Shown piece after piece: positions 9,675-17,365 of a stretch of DNA of 64,000 nt. The stretch's first letter is position 1, and every line of letters starts with the position of its first letter. Source of the DNA: Actinacidiphila oryziradicis. GTDB lineage: Bacteria > Actinomycetota > Actinomycetes > Streptomycetales > Streptomycetaceae. A program made the translations under genes and the position numbers. The DNA lies in the NCBI RefSeq assembly GCF_005047355.1, contig NZ_SUMC01000005.1, positions 62,001 to 126,000 of the forward strand, read 5' to 3'. Under the pieces are notes generated by a model. That model ran no database searches and was not told the DNA's origin. It saw nothing but the letters and a program-made list of their open reading frames with translations.

Positions 9675-9696
9675 GTCTACAGTCTACTGAGTACAG
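9675..9696. promoter_or_regulatory. Candidate operator with repeated TCTAC/GTAGA half-sites upstream of gntR
   Basis: Plus-strand sequence GTCTACAGTCTACTG then AGTACAG, 33 bases before the gntR start. It shares the half-site AGTCTACTG/CAGTAGACT with the sites at 11465-11488 and 20847-20877. Autoregulation by the GntR protein is an inference. Confidence 0.45.
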
Positions 9697-9719
9697 CCTA
9701 CCCCGGCCGCCCGATCTCC

Positions 9720-9806
9720 TCAGTTGATCTCGTTGAAGCGCGGGATGAGGTGTTCGGCGACCAGCGCGGCCTCCTCGGCCAATGGCCAGCCGGCGAGGAT
9801 CAGCGG
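9720..9806 (-). pseudogene. C-terminal remnant of a luciferase-like monooxygenase (LLM) gene
   Basis: Reading the minus strand down to TGA at 9722-9720 gives LILAGWPLAEEAALVAEH then LIPRFNEIN. This strongly resembles the C-terminus of LLM-class flavin monooxygenases (SsuD-like LILSGYPHLEEA.. pattern). No start or body exists upstream; the sequence switches abruptly to the GntR remnant near 9810. This is a leftover of a deletion. Confidence 0.6.
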
Positions 9807-9829
9807 CCGCCGGCGCAGCCTCCCTCAGG

Positions 9830-10174
9830 CATACGGACCTCGACATCGCGCGGCTCCAGCACCTCCAGGACAGCTGCTGCCGGATGACGGACGACACCGA
9901 GGCACGAGCCGGGAATTTCCGGTTCCACGAAGCCGTTTGGCGGGCCGCCCACAACTCCACGATCGCCGGGCTGCTCGCCAAGCTCAACACGCAGCTCCGG
10001 ATCTATGACAGCGGACCCCCGTCGTCCTACGGGGACTTCGATCTGCTCAACGCCGAACACGAGCGGATCCTGCAAGCGCTTCGTGAGCGCTCGCCGGACG
10101 CTGCGCGCGCCGAAATGCGTGCGCATCTGCAGCGCAGCCTTGAGCAGCGCATCCGCTCCTTCGTCAGCGATTAG
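9830..10174 (+). pseudogene. Truncated GntR/FCD regulator (DNA-binding domain lost)
   Basis: The frame encodes only a helical FCD domain: TDLDIARLQHLQDSC.. NFRFHEAVWRAAHNSTIAG ..LNAEHERILQALRERSPD.. to a normal-looking end. The N-terminal winged helix that should precede TDLDI is missing, replaced by the junction with the LLM remnant. An internal ATG at 9893 could give a short protein, but without DNA-binding ability. It is a separate gene from the intact GntR at 8956-9642. Confidence 0.7.
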
Positions 10175-10189
10175 CGCTGTTGTCCCAGG

Positions 10190-11377
10190 TCAGCCGGGCA
10201 GGAGGAGCAGCTCGACGTCTCGCGCACCGCCCGGCGGTAGGACCGCGAGGGCGGTGGCGGCGGCCGCGCCCCGGAGGAGGCCTGGGCGGTCGTGGCCGAC
10301 GGGGGTGGCAAGGCCGGAGGCGAGAGTCACGGGGATGAGCCGGGTGTCGGCGGCATGGGCGGGGACGGGTGCGACGAGGACGGCGCGAGGGGGCGGGGGC
10401 GGGGTGCGGCCGCAGAGGCGGCCGAGGGCGGGGGCGAGGAGGGTGAGGGCGGCGGCGAGGGCGGCGAATGGGTTGCCGGGGAGTCCGACGATGAGCGGGC
10501 CGCCGGGAGTGAGGCGGGCGAGGAGTTGGGGGTGGCCGGGGCGGCAGGCCACGCCGTCGACGAGGATGTCGGCGCCCAGTTGCCTAAGTACCGGCCGGAG
10601 ATGGTCGGCGGGGCCGCGCGAGGAGGCTCCGCAGACGGCGATGACGTCGACCGCCGTACGGGTGAGGGAGGCGGCGAGCGGGGCGCGTCCGTCGGGAACG
10701 TAGGTGGGCGGCAGGGCGATTCCGCCGGCCCAGTCGATGAGGCCGGGGAGCAGGGGGCCGAGCGCGTCGCGGACCTGGCCGGGCAGCGGGGTGCCGTTGC
10801 GTACGACTTCGTCGCCGGTGACGACGATCGTGACACGCGGTCGGCGGTGGACGGTGAGCGCGTCGCAGCCGAGGCTCGCGGCGAACCCGAGCACGGTGGG
10901 GGTGACGGTGGCCCCGGCCGGGAGCACTTCAGTGCCCTCGGCGCACTCCTCGCCACGGCGGCGGATGTGGCGGCCGGGGCCGATGGCGCCGGTGACCAGC
11001 CCGTCCGTACGCAGGGCGAGTTCGTACGGCAGCACGGCGCTCGCGCCCGGCGGGACCTGCGCCCCGGTGGCGATCTCAACGGCCTGGCCGGAGGCCAGGT
11101 CCCGTACGTCGGCGGCGTGTCCGGCGAGGGCGCGGCCGGTCACCGCCCAGGGTCCCGGCCCGGCGACGGCGTAGCCGTCCATCGCGGCGGTGTCGAAGGC
11201 GGGCACCGCCAGGCCCGCGAACAGCGGCTCGGCGAGGGCGGAGCCGCGCGCGCGTTTCAGGGGGACGGTGAGGGGGCCAAGGGGTTCGGCCGCGAGTCCG
11301 GCGGTGCGGCGGGCCTGCGGCCATGGCATCGCGGTGGCGGTGGGTTCGTCGTTGGTGCGTTCGTCGAGCGCCGTCAT
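10190..11377 (-). CDS. moeA: Molybdopterin molybdotransferase
   Basis: A 395-residue MoeA. It inserts molybdate into adenylylated molybdopterin, completing the cofactor needed by molybdoenzymes. Visible family signs are the N-terminal AFDTAAMDGYAVAG substrate loop, the MPT-binding domain with VTIVVTGDEVVRNGTPLPGQ, CGASSRGPADHL, and GLPGNPFAALAAAL. The C-terminal domain IV follows. The start is fixed by GGGAGGA 9 bases upstream of ATG 11377. It is divergent from the formate dehydrogenase operon with a 165-bp shared intergenic region, which fits a role in supplying its Mo cofactor. Confidence 0.9.
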   Translation of the reverse strand: MTALDERTNDEPTATAMPWPQARRTAGLAAEPLGPLTVPLKRARGSALAEPLFAGLAVPAFDTAAMDGYAVAGPGPWAVTGRALAGHAADVRDLASGQAVEIATGAQVPPGASAVLPYELALRTDGLVTGAIGPGRHIRRRGEECAEGTEVLPAGATVTPTVLGFAASLGCDALTVHRRPRVTIVVTGDEVVRNGTPLPGQVRDALGPLLPGLIDWAGGIALPPTYVPDGRAPLAASLTRTAVDVIAVCGASSRGPADHLRPVLRQLGADILVDGVACRPGHPQLLARLTPGGPLIVGLPGNPFAALAAALTLLAPALGRLCGRTPPPPPRAVLVAPVPAHAADTRLIPVTLASGLATPVGHDRPGLLRGAAAATALAVLPPGGARDVELLLLPG

Positions 11378-11443
11378 GTGGGCTCCTCCCAGGGCACTGC
11401 GTCCTCGTAGGGCCAAACGGTCAAACAGTCACCGTCACAACCC

Positions 11444-11488
11444 TTGACCCCTCCGAAAGGCATACTGTAGACAATATTCTGTCGACTG
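11444..11488 (+). promoter_or_regulatory. Promoter/operator region of the formate dehydrogenase operon
   Basis: A TTGACC (-35-like, 11444-11449) is followed by an interrupted inverted repeat, CTGTAGACA (11465-11473), ATATTC, TGTCGACTG (11480-11488), lying about where a -10 would be. The half-sites match CAGTAGACA/TGTCTACTG at 20847-20877 in 8 of 9 positions each. It is the most AT-rich spot of the moeA-panE divergent region. Confidence 0.5.
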
Positions 11489-11542
11489 CAAGAGAACCGC
11501 AACCCGCAACAGAGCTCCACCGACGGAACGGGAGCCCCGCGA

Positions 11543-12526
11543 GTGAAAGTCGCTGTTGTCGGCGCCGGAGCCATCGGCGCCTTTGTCGGAGCCGCCCTCC
11601 ACCGCTCCGGAGCCGAAGTCCATCTCATCGCCCGGGGACCACACCTGGACGCCCTGCGCCGCGACGGCGTCCGGGTCCTCAGCCCGCGCGGGGATTTCAC
11701 CGCGCATCCCAAAGCCACCGACGACCCGGCCGAAGTCGGCCCCGTCGACTACGTCTTCCTCGGTCTGAAGGCCAACTCCTATGCCGCCAGCGGCCCCCTC
11801 ATCCGCCCTCTCATGCACGACCGCACCGCGGTGGTCGCGGCCCAGAACGGCATCCCCTGGTGGTACTTCCACGGGCTGCCCGGCCGGCACACCGGCCGCC
11901 GCCTGGAGAGCGTCGACCCCGGCGGCGCCGTCTCCGCGACCCTGCCGCCCGAGCGCGCCATCGGCTGCGTGGTCTACGCGGCCACCGAGATCGAGGCCCC
12001 CGGCGTCATCCGCCACCTCGAAGGCACTCGCTTCTCCATCGGCGAGCCCGACGGGACGGTCTCCCGCCGCTGTCTCGACTTCAGCGACGCCATGCGGGCC
12101 GGCGGCCTCAAATGCCCGGTCGAGCCGGATCTGCGCAACGACATCTGGATCAAGCTGCTCGGCAACATCTCGTTCAACCCGATCAGCGCGCTCGCCCGCG
12201 CCACGATGGTCCAGATCTGCCGCCACCCCGACACCCGCGAGCTGGTCACCGCCATGATGCGGGAAACCCTCGAAGTCGCCGCCCAGCTCGGCAGCCACCC
12301 CGAGATCTCCATCGAGCGCCGGCTGGCCGGCGCCGAACGCGTCGGCGAGCACAAGACCTCCACCCTCCAGGACCTGGAGCGCGGCAAGCCACTGGAACTC
12401 GACGTACTGCTGGCGGCGGTCGTCGAACTCGCCGGGCTCACCGGCACCCCGGTGCCCACGCTGCGCGCCATCCACGCCGTCGCCGACCTGCTGAACCGCA
12501 CCACCACGATGAGGAGCGCCTCGTGA
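11543..12526 (+). CDS. Ketopantoate reductase family (PanE/ApbA) protein
   Basis: A 327-residue NADP-dependent reductase of the 2-dehydropantoate 2-reductase family. It has an N-terminal Rossmann motif VGAGAIGAFVGAAL, a middle segment with the catalytic-type Lys in RNDIWIKLLGNISFNPI, and a C-terminal helical domain. The classical reaction is NADPH reduction of ketopantoate for pantothenate/CoA synthesis. Here it is the first gene of the formate dehydrogenase operon, and its stop overlaps the start of the next gene (GTGA). A different 2-keto acid substrate, or a link to the CoA-thioester pathway upstream, is possible. The start is GTG with GGGAGC upstream. Confidence 0.8.
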   Translation: MKVAVVGAGAIGAFVGAALHRSGAEVHLIARGPHLDALRRDGVRVLSPRGDFTAHPKATDDPAEVGPVDYVFLGLKANSYAASGPLIRPLMHDRTAVVAAQNGIPWWYFHGLPGRHTGRRLESVDPGGAVSATLPPERAIGCVVYAATEIEAPGVIRHLEGTRFSIGEPDGTVSRRCLDFSDAMRAGGLKCPVEPDLRNDIWIKLLGNISFNPISALARATMVQICRHPDTRELVTAMMRETLEVAAQLGSHPEISIERRLAGAERVGEHKTSTLQDLERGKPLELDVLLAAVVELAGLTGTPVPTLRAIHAVADLLNRTTTMRSAS

Positions 12527-14472
12527 AGGACCGCAACCGCAGCCGCAGCCGCACGCCGAAGGTCTACCCCCGCATCACCCATCCCCTGGTGCGCGACACC
12601 AAGAACGGCGAGCTGCGGCGCGCGACCTGGGACGAGGCGCTCGACCGCGCCGCCGGAGGCTTCGCCCGCACGACCGGAGCCCACGGCCCCGACGCCTTCG
12701 GGATGTTCTCCTGTGCCCGCTCCACCAACGAGATGAACTACGTCGCCCAGAAGTTCACCCGGGTCGTCATCGGCACCAACAACGTCGACTCCTGCAACCG
12801 CACCTGCCACGCTCCCAGCGTCGCCGGGCTCTCCGCCGCCTTCGGCTCCGGCGGCGGCACCTCCTCGTACCAGGAGGTCGAGGACACCGACCTGATCGTC
12901 ATGTGGGGCTCCAACGCCCGCTTCGCGCACCCCATCTTCTTCCAGCACGTCCTGAAGGGGATCCATAACGGCGCCCGTATGTACGCCATCGACCCGCGCC
13001 GCACCAGCACAGCCGAATGGGCCGACCGCTGGCTGGGCCTCAACGTCGGCACCGACATCCCGCTCGCCCATGCGGTCGCCCGCGAGATCATCCACGCCGG
13101 GCTCGCCAACACCGCCTTCATCGAGCGCGCCACCAGCGGCTACGAGGAGTACGCCGCCGAGGTCGAACCCTGGACCCTCACCGTCGCCGAACAGGTCACC
13201 GGCGTCCCCGCCGACGCCATCCGGGAGCTCGCGCACGCCTACGCCACCGCCGAGCGCGCGCAACTGTGCTGGACCCTCGGCATCACCGAGCACCACAACG
13301 CCACCGACAATGTGCGGGCCCTGATCAACCTCTCCCTGCTCACCGGGCACGTCGGCCGCCACGGCTCCGGCCTGCAGCCCCTGCGCGGCCAGAACAACGT
13401 CCAGGGCGGCGGCGACATGGGCGCCATCCCGAACCGCCTGCCCGGCTTCCAGGACATCCTGGAGCCCGCGACGCGGGCGAAGTTCGAGGCCTCCTGGAAC
13501 ACCGTCATCCAGCCCCGCTACGGGCTCAACCTCACCGAGATGCTCGACGCCATCGAGCAGGGCCGGCTGAAGGCCGTCTACTGCATCGGGGAGAACCCCG
13601 CCCAGTCCGAGGCCGACTGCGAGCACACCATCCAGCGGCTGAAGATGCTCGACCACCTGGTCGTCCAGGACATCTTCCTCACCAAGACCGCCGAGCTGGC
13701 CGATGTCGTCCTGCCCGCGTCCGCCTCCTGGTGCGAGAGCGACGGCACCGCCACGAACAGCGAACGGCGCGTCCAGCGGGTCCGCAAGGCCGTCTCCCCT
13801 CCCGGAGAGGCGCGCGACGACATCGCCATCATCTGCGACCTCGCGGCACGGCTCGGCCACAACTGGAAGTACGCCGACTCCGAAGAGGTCTGGAACGAGC
13901 TCCGGGCCGTCTCCCCCGACCACTACGGCATGACGTACGCCCGCCTGGAGGAGCACCAGGGAATCCAGTGGCCCTGCCCCAGCGAGGACCGCCTCGAACC
14001 CACCTATCTGCACGCCCGCCTCTGGGAGAAGGACCCCGCCAAGCGGGGCATGCCAGCCCCCTTCGGGCCGGTCAAGCACTCCCCGCCGGTCGACCTGCTC
14101 GACGAGCAGTACCCGATCCGGCTGACCACCGGACGCCGCCTGGACTCGTACAACACCGGCGTCCAGTCCTCCGGCTTCGCCTCCCCGCTGCGGCGCGGCG
14201 AGAACATCGAGCTCTCTCCCGAGGACGCGGCGGCGTACGGCATCGCCCAGGGCGAGGAGGTCCGCATCGCCTCCCGGCGCGGCGAGGTCACCGCCCCGGC
14301 CTGGATCGACCCGGGGCTGCGGCCCGGGCTGGCCTTCATGACCATGCACTTCCCGGACGAGGTCGACACCAACCAGCTCACCATCGAGGCCACCTGCCCG
14401 ATCGCCGGCACCGCCGAGTACAAGGCCACGGCGGTACGGGTGGAGAAGCTGGCGGTGGCGTCATGGACCTGA
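12523..14472 (+). CDS. fdhA: Formate dehydrogenase catalytic (molybdopterin) subunit, lacking its N-terminal Fe-S domains
   Basis: A 649-residue Mo-bis-PGD oxidoreductase. The segment NNVDSCNRTCHAPSVAGL places Cys95-His96 at the active-site Sec/Cys-His position of formate dehydrogenases, so this is a Cys enzyme. NIxxL-type cofactor-binding segments follow (HGSGLQPLRGQNNVQGGGD; YCIGENPAQSEAD). The C-terminal cap (about 530-649) has LTTGRRLDSYNTG and TIEATCPIAGTAEYKATAV. The usual N-terminal module ([2Fe-2S], ferredoxin and Mo-proximal [4Fe-4S]) is absent. It is encoded two genes downstream at 16493-17359, so the alpha subunit is split and its parts are in reverse order. The start overlaps the previous stop (GTGA). 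It oxidises formate to CO2 and passes electrons to NAD via the diaphorase. Confidence 0.88.
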   Translation: MKDRNRSRSRTPKVYPRITHPLVRDTKNGELRRATWDEALDRAAGGFARTTGAHGPDAFGMFSCARSTNEMNYVAQKFTRVVIGTNNVDSCNRTCHAPSVAGLSAAFGSGGGTSSYQEVEDTDLIVMWGSNARFAHPIFFQHVLKGIHNGARMYAIDPRRTSTAEWADRWLGLNVGTDIPLAHAVAREIIHAGLANTAFIERATSGYEEYAAEVEPWTLTVAEQVTGVPADAIRELAHAYATAERAQLCWTLGITEHHNATDNVRALINLSLLTGHVGRHGSGLQPLRGQNNVQGGGDMGAIPNRLPGFQDILEPATRAKFEASWNTVIQPRYGLNLTEMLDAIEQGRLKAVYCIGENPAQSEADCEHTIQRLKMLDHLVVQDIFLTKTAELADVVLPASASWCESDGTATNSERRVQRVRKAVSPPGEARDDIAIICDLAARLGHNWKYADSEEVWNELRAVSPDHYGMTYARLEEHQGIQWPCPSEDRLEPTYLHARLWEKDPAKRGMPAPFGPVKHSPPVDLLDEQYPIRLTTGRRLDSYNTGVQSSGFASPLRRGENIELSPEDAAAYGIAQGEEVRIASRRGEVTAPAWIDPGLRPGLAFMTMHFPDEVDTNQLTIEATCPIAGTAEYKATAVRVEKLAVASWT

Positions 14473-16496
14473 AGTTCACCGACGCCAAGCCGACGGACGA
14501 GGAACGCGACGCCATCGACGACTTCCTCGGCCCGCCCGAGTCCGGCTGGGACGGCGGCGAGCGCACGAAAGCCGACCTGCGCTGGGCCCGGGGCGGCCAC
14601 GAGGCCCGCGACCGCCGGGACCTGCTGCTGCCCGCGTTGCACGCGATCAACGACCGCGTCGGCTGGATCAGCGAGGGCGCGCTGGACTACGTGTGCCGAC
14701 GGCTCACGGTGCCTCCCGCGGAGGGCTATGGGGTCGCGACGTTCTACGCGATGTTCTCCGTGCGGCCGCGGCCGGCGCGGGTGCTGCACGTCTGTACGGA
14801 CCTGGCGTGCGCGGCGGCGGGCTCCGCCGCGTTGACGTCGGGGCTGGAGGACCGGCTCGGGCCGGCGGGCCAGGCCCGGGACGGCGTTGTCTGGCAGGCC
14901 AGCCCGTGCCTCGGGCTCTGCGAGCGGGCGCCGGCGGCGCTGGTGATCCAGGCGGGCGAGACAGGCCCCAGCCCCGCCCCTTCCGGAAACCGGGGCGCTG
15001 CCCCGGACCCCGGTTCCGTGCGGGCCGGGGTCCAGCCCGTCCGGCGTTTGAGGACCGGGGATCCGGGAGCGGAGCCCCCGCCACGCGGCGCCAGCCGCAT
15101 ACCGATTGCAACGGGAAGTGGCGGGGCAGGGGAGAAGCCCGCCGCAGGCGGCCACGCCATGGCCGTGGTCGGCCCGGCCACCGCCGAGGCCGTCGTCGCG
15201 GCGGCACGTGCCCCGCACGCGGCCCCGCCCGAGCCGGCCGCGTCACAGGCCGTGCCCCAGGCCGGGGATCCGGCGCTCGTACTCCTGCGCCGCATCGGCG
15301 TCGTCGACCCGTCCTCGCTGGACGACTACCGCGCGCACGGCGGCTACTCCGCCCTGCGCCGGGCATTCGCGCTGGGCCCGGCCGGAGTGATCCGGGAGGT
15401 GCTGGACGCGGGGCTGGTCGGGCGCGGCGGGGCGGCGTTCCCCACCGGCCGCAAGTGGGACGCGACGGCCAGGCAGCCCGAGCGCACCCACTACCTGGTC
15501 TGCAACGCGGACGAGAGCGAGCCCGGCACCTTCAAGGACCGGGTGCTGATGGAGGGCGATCCGTACGCACTCGTCGAGGCGATGACGATCGCGGGGTACG
15601 CGGTCGGGGCGCACCGCGGATTCCTCTATCTGCGCGGCGAGTATCCGCGTGCCCTGCACCGGCTGGAGCACGCGATCGGCCAGGCGCGCGCCCGGGGGCT
15701 GCTGGGGCCCGACGTCCTCGGCCAGGGGTACGCGTTCGACATAGAGATACGGCGTGGCGCGGGCGCGTATATATGCGGCGAGGAGACCGCGATCTTCAAC
15801 TCGATCGAGGGCCGGCGCGGCGAGCCGCGCAGCAAGCCGCCCTTCCCGGTCGAGAAGGGCCTGTTCGACAAACCGACGGCCGTCAACAATGTCGAGACCC
15901 TCGTCAATGTGCTGCCGATCCTGGAGCACGGCGCGGCGGCGTACGCCGCCACAGGGACCGGGAATTCGACCGGCACCAAGCTGTTCTGCGTATCGGGCTC
16001 GGTGCGGGCGCCCGGCATATATGAGCTGCCTTTCGGCGCGACTTTGCGCGAGCTGCTCGATCTCGCCGGGGGCGCTCCGCAGGGCCGCACCCTCCGCGCG
16101 GTCCTGCTCGGCGGGGCGGCGGGTGGCTTCGTACGGCCGGACGAGCTGGACATCCCGCTGACCTTCGAGGGCACCAGGGAGGCCGGGGCGACGCTCGGCT
16201 CGGGCGTGATCCTGGCGCTGGACGAGACGGTGGAGCTGCCGCGCATCCTGCTCCGCATCGCGGAGTTCTTCCGGGACGAGTCCTGCGGCCAGTGCGTGCC
16301 GTGCCGGGTCGGGACCGTACGGCAGGAGGAGGCGCTGCACCGGATCACGGACCGCACGGGCGACGCGGCGGCGGCGGACATCGCGCTGCTTCGCGAGGTG
16401 GGCCGGGCGATGCGGGACGCCTCGATCTGCGGTCTGGGCCAGACCGCGTGGAACGCAGTGGAATCGGCCATCGACCGCCTGGGAGCCTACAAATGA
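14463..16496 (+). CDS. Fused NuoE-NuoF-like diaphorase subunit of formate dehydrogenase
   Basis: A 677-residue fusion. Residues 1-165 are a NuoE-like thioredoxin-fold domain with [2Fe-2S] ligands in HVCTDLACAA and SPCLGLCER. Residues about 265-677 are NuoF-like: NADH/FMN loop GLVGRGGAAFPTGRKW, GAGAYICGEETAIFNSIEG, and [4Fe-4S] ligands in ESCGQCVPCRVGT with a late Cys in SICGLGQTAW. It would pass electrons from the Fe-S part of formate dehydrogenase to NAD+. Residues about 167-231 are a Pro/Gly/Ala-rich linker encoded by a GC-rich repeat element (14961-15152). ATG 14463 overlaps the fdhA stop by 10 bases; its stop overlaps the next start (ATGA). Confidence 0.88.
   Translation: MDLKFTDAKPTDEERDAIDDFLGPPESGWDGGERTKADLRWARGGHEARDRRDLLLPALHAINDRVGWISEGALDYVCRRLTVPPAEGYGVATFYAMFSVRPRPARVLHVCTDLACAAAGSAALTSGLEDRLGPAGQARDGVVWQASPCLGLCERAPAALVIQAGETGPSPAPSGNRGAAPDPGSVRAGVQPVRRLRTGDPGAEPPPRGASRIPIATGSGGAGEKPAAGGHAMAVVGPATAEAVVAAARAPHAAPPEPAASQAVPQAGDPALVLLRRIGVVDPSSLDDYRAHGGYSALRRAFALGPAGVIREVLDAGLVGRGGAAFPTGRKWDATARQPERTHYLVCNADESEPGTFKDRVLMEGDPYALVEAMTIAGYAVGAHRGFLYLRGEYPRALHRLEHAIGQARARGLLGPDVLGQGYAFDIEIRRGAGAYICGEETAIFNSIEGRRGEPRSKPPFPVEKGLFDKPTAVNNVETLVNVLPILEHGAAAYAATGTGNSTGTKLFCVSGSVRAPGIYELPFGATLRELLDLAGGAPQGRTLRAVLLGGAAGGFVRPDELDIPLTFEGTREAGATLGSGVILALDETVELPRILLRIAEFFRDESCGQCVPCRVGTVRQEEALHRITDRTGDAAAADIALLREVGRAMRDASICGLGQTAWNAVESAIDRLGAYK
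14961..15152. repeat. Dispersed GC-rich repeat captured in frame inside the diaphorase gene
   Basis: Outer arms GCCCCGCCCCTTCC (14971-14984) and GGAAGTGGCGGGGC (15114-15127) pair at 13 of 14 positions. Between them are a GGGGC-GCT-GCCCC hairpin and the segment CCCGTCCGGCGTTTGAGGAC, which I know as a frequent Streptomyces intergenic repeat. It ends in GAAGCCCGCCGCAGGCGG, which is also found at 26612-26628. It contains no stop in the diaphorase frame and encodes a low-complexity linker between the NuoE and NuoF parts. Confidence 0.75.
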
Positions 16497-17359
16497 CCAC
16501 CACCGTCCCCCTCGGCCTGCCGCGCCGCCTGATCGAGTTCACCCTCGACGACGAGCCGGTCCGGGTCCCCGAGGGCAGCACGATCCTCGACGCGTGCACG
16601 GCTGCCGGGAAGGACATCCCGACCCTCTGCTACGGCGACACCCTCACCCCGAAGAACGCCTGCCGGGTGTGCGTCGTCGAGGTCGAGGGGGCCCGCACCC
16701 TGGCGCCCGCGTGCTCGCGCAGGGCGGAGCCGGGCATGGAGGTCCGTACCGGCACCGAGCGGGCCCGGCACAGCCGGAAGATCGTGCTGGAACTGCTGGC
16801 CTCGTCCGTCGATCTGTCGACAACGCCGCACGTCGCGGGCTGGATCAGGGAGTACGGCGCGGAGCCGGACCGCTTCGGCCCGGATGCGGCGACGGTCGCC
16901 GACCGGGCGCCCAAGGTCGACAACGACCTGTATGTGCGCGATTACAGCAAGTGCATCATGTGCTACAAGTGCGTCGACGCCTGTGGCGACCAGTGGCAGA
17001 ACACCTTCGCCATCTCGGTGGCCGGGCGCGGCTTCGACAACACCATCGCCGTGGAGCACGACGCGTCGCTCACCGATTCCGCCTGCGTATACTGCGGCAA
17101 CTGCATCGAGGTCTGCCCGACCGGGGCCCTGTCCTTCAAGACGGAGTTCGACATGCGCGCGGCCGGCACCTGGGACGAGCCGTCCCAGACGGAAACCACG
17201 ACCATCTGCGCGTACTGCGGTGTGGGCTGCAATCTCACCCTCCATGTGCAGGAAAACGAGATCGTCAAGGTGACCTCACCGCACGACAACCCGGTCACCC
17301 ATGGCAACCTCTGTATAAAGGGCCGTTTTGGCTTCCAGCACGTACAGAACCGGGACTGA
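16493..17359 (+). CDS. Formate dehydrogenase Fe-S subunit (detached N-terminal part of FdhA; NuoG-like)
   Basis: A 288-residue protein with the N-terminal domains of an NAD-linked FdhA. [2Fe-2S] ligands are Cys46, 57, 60 and 74. Two ferredoxin clusters use Cys154/157/160/164 and Cys198/201/204/208. The Mo-proximal [4Fe-4S] motif is Cys239/242/246/274 (CAYCGVGCN and NLCIKGRFG). It stops 14 residues after Cys274, just where the catalytic part should begin; that part is the product of 12523-14472. The His-Cys cluster motif (HxxxCxxC) usually found between the [2Fe-2S] and ferredoxin domains is missing; the equivalent segment TTPHVAGWIREYG has no Cys. Its ATG overlaps the diaphorase stop, which fits a co-translated complex. 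Confidence 0.88.
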   Translation: MTTTVPLGLPRRLIEFTLDDEPVRVPEGSTILDACTAAGKDIPTLCYGDTLTPKNACRVCVVEVEGARTLAPACSRRAEPGMEVRTGTERARHSRKIVLELLASSVDLSTTPHVAGWIREYGAEPDRFGPDAATVADRAPKVDNDLYVRDYSKCIMCYKCVDACGDQWQNTFAISVAGRGFDNTIAVEHDASLTDSACVYCGNCIEVCPTGALSFKTEFDMRAAGTWDEPSQTETTTICAYCGVGCNLTLHVQENEIVKVTSPHDNPVTHGNLCIKGRFGFQHVQNRD

Positions 17360-17365
17360 TTGATT

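Noticed and set aside
11323..12522. In-frame N-terminal extension of the formate dehydrogenase catalytic protein
   Set aside because: This 400-codon stretch is the shadow of the PanE-like gene and is Arg/Pro-rich; the real start is GTG 12523 overlapping the PanE stop.
13017..14462. Upstream extension of the NuoE-NuoF frame
   Set aside because: It is the out-of-frame shadow of fdhA, Arg/Pro-rich; NuoE homology begins right after ATG 14463.
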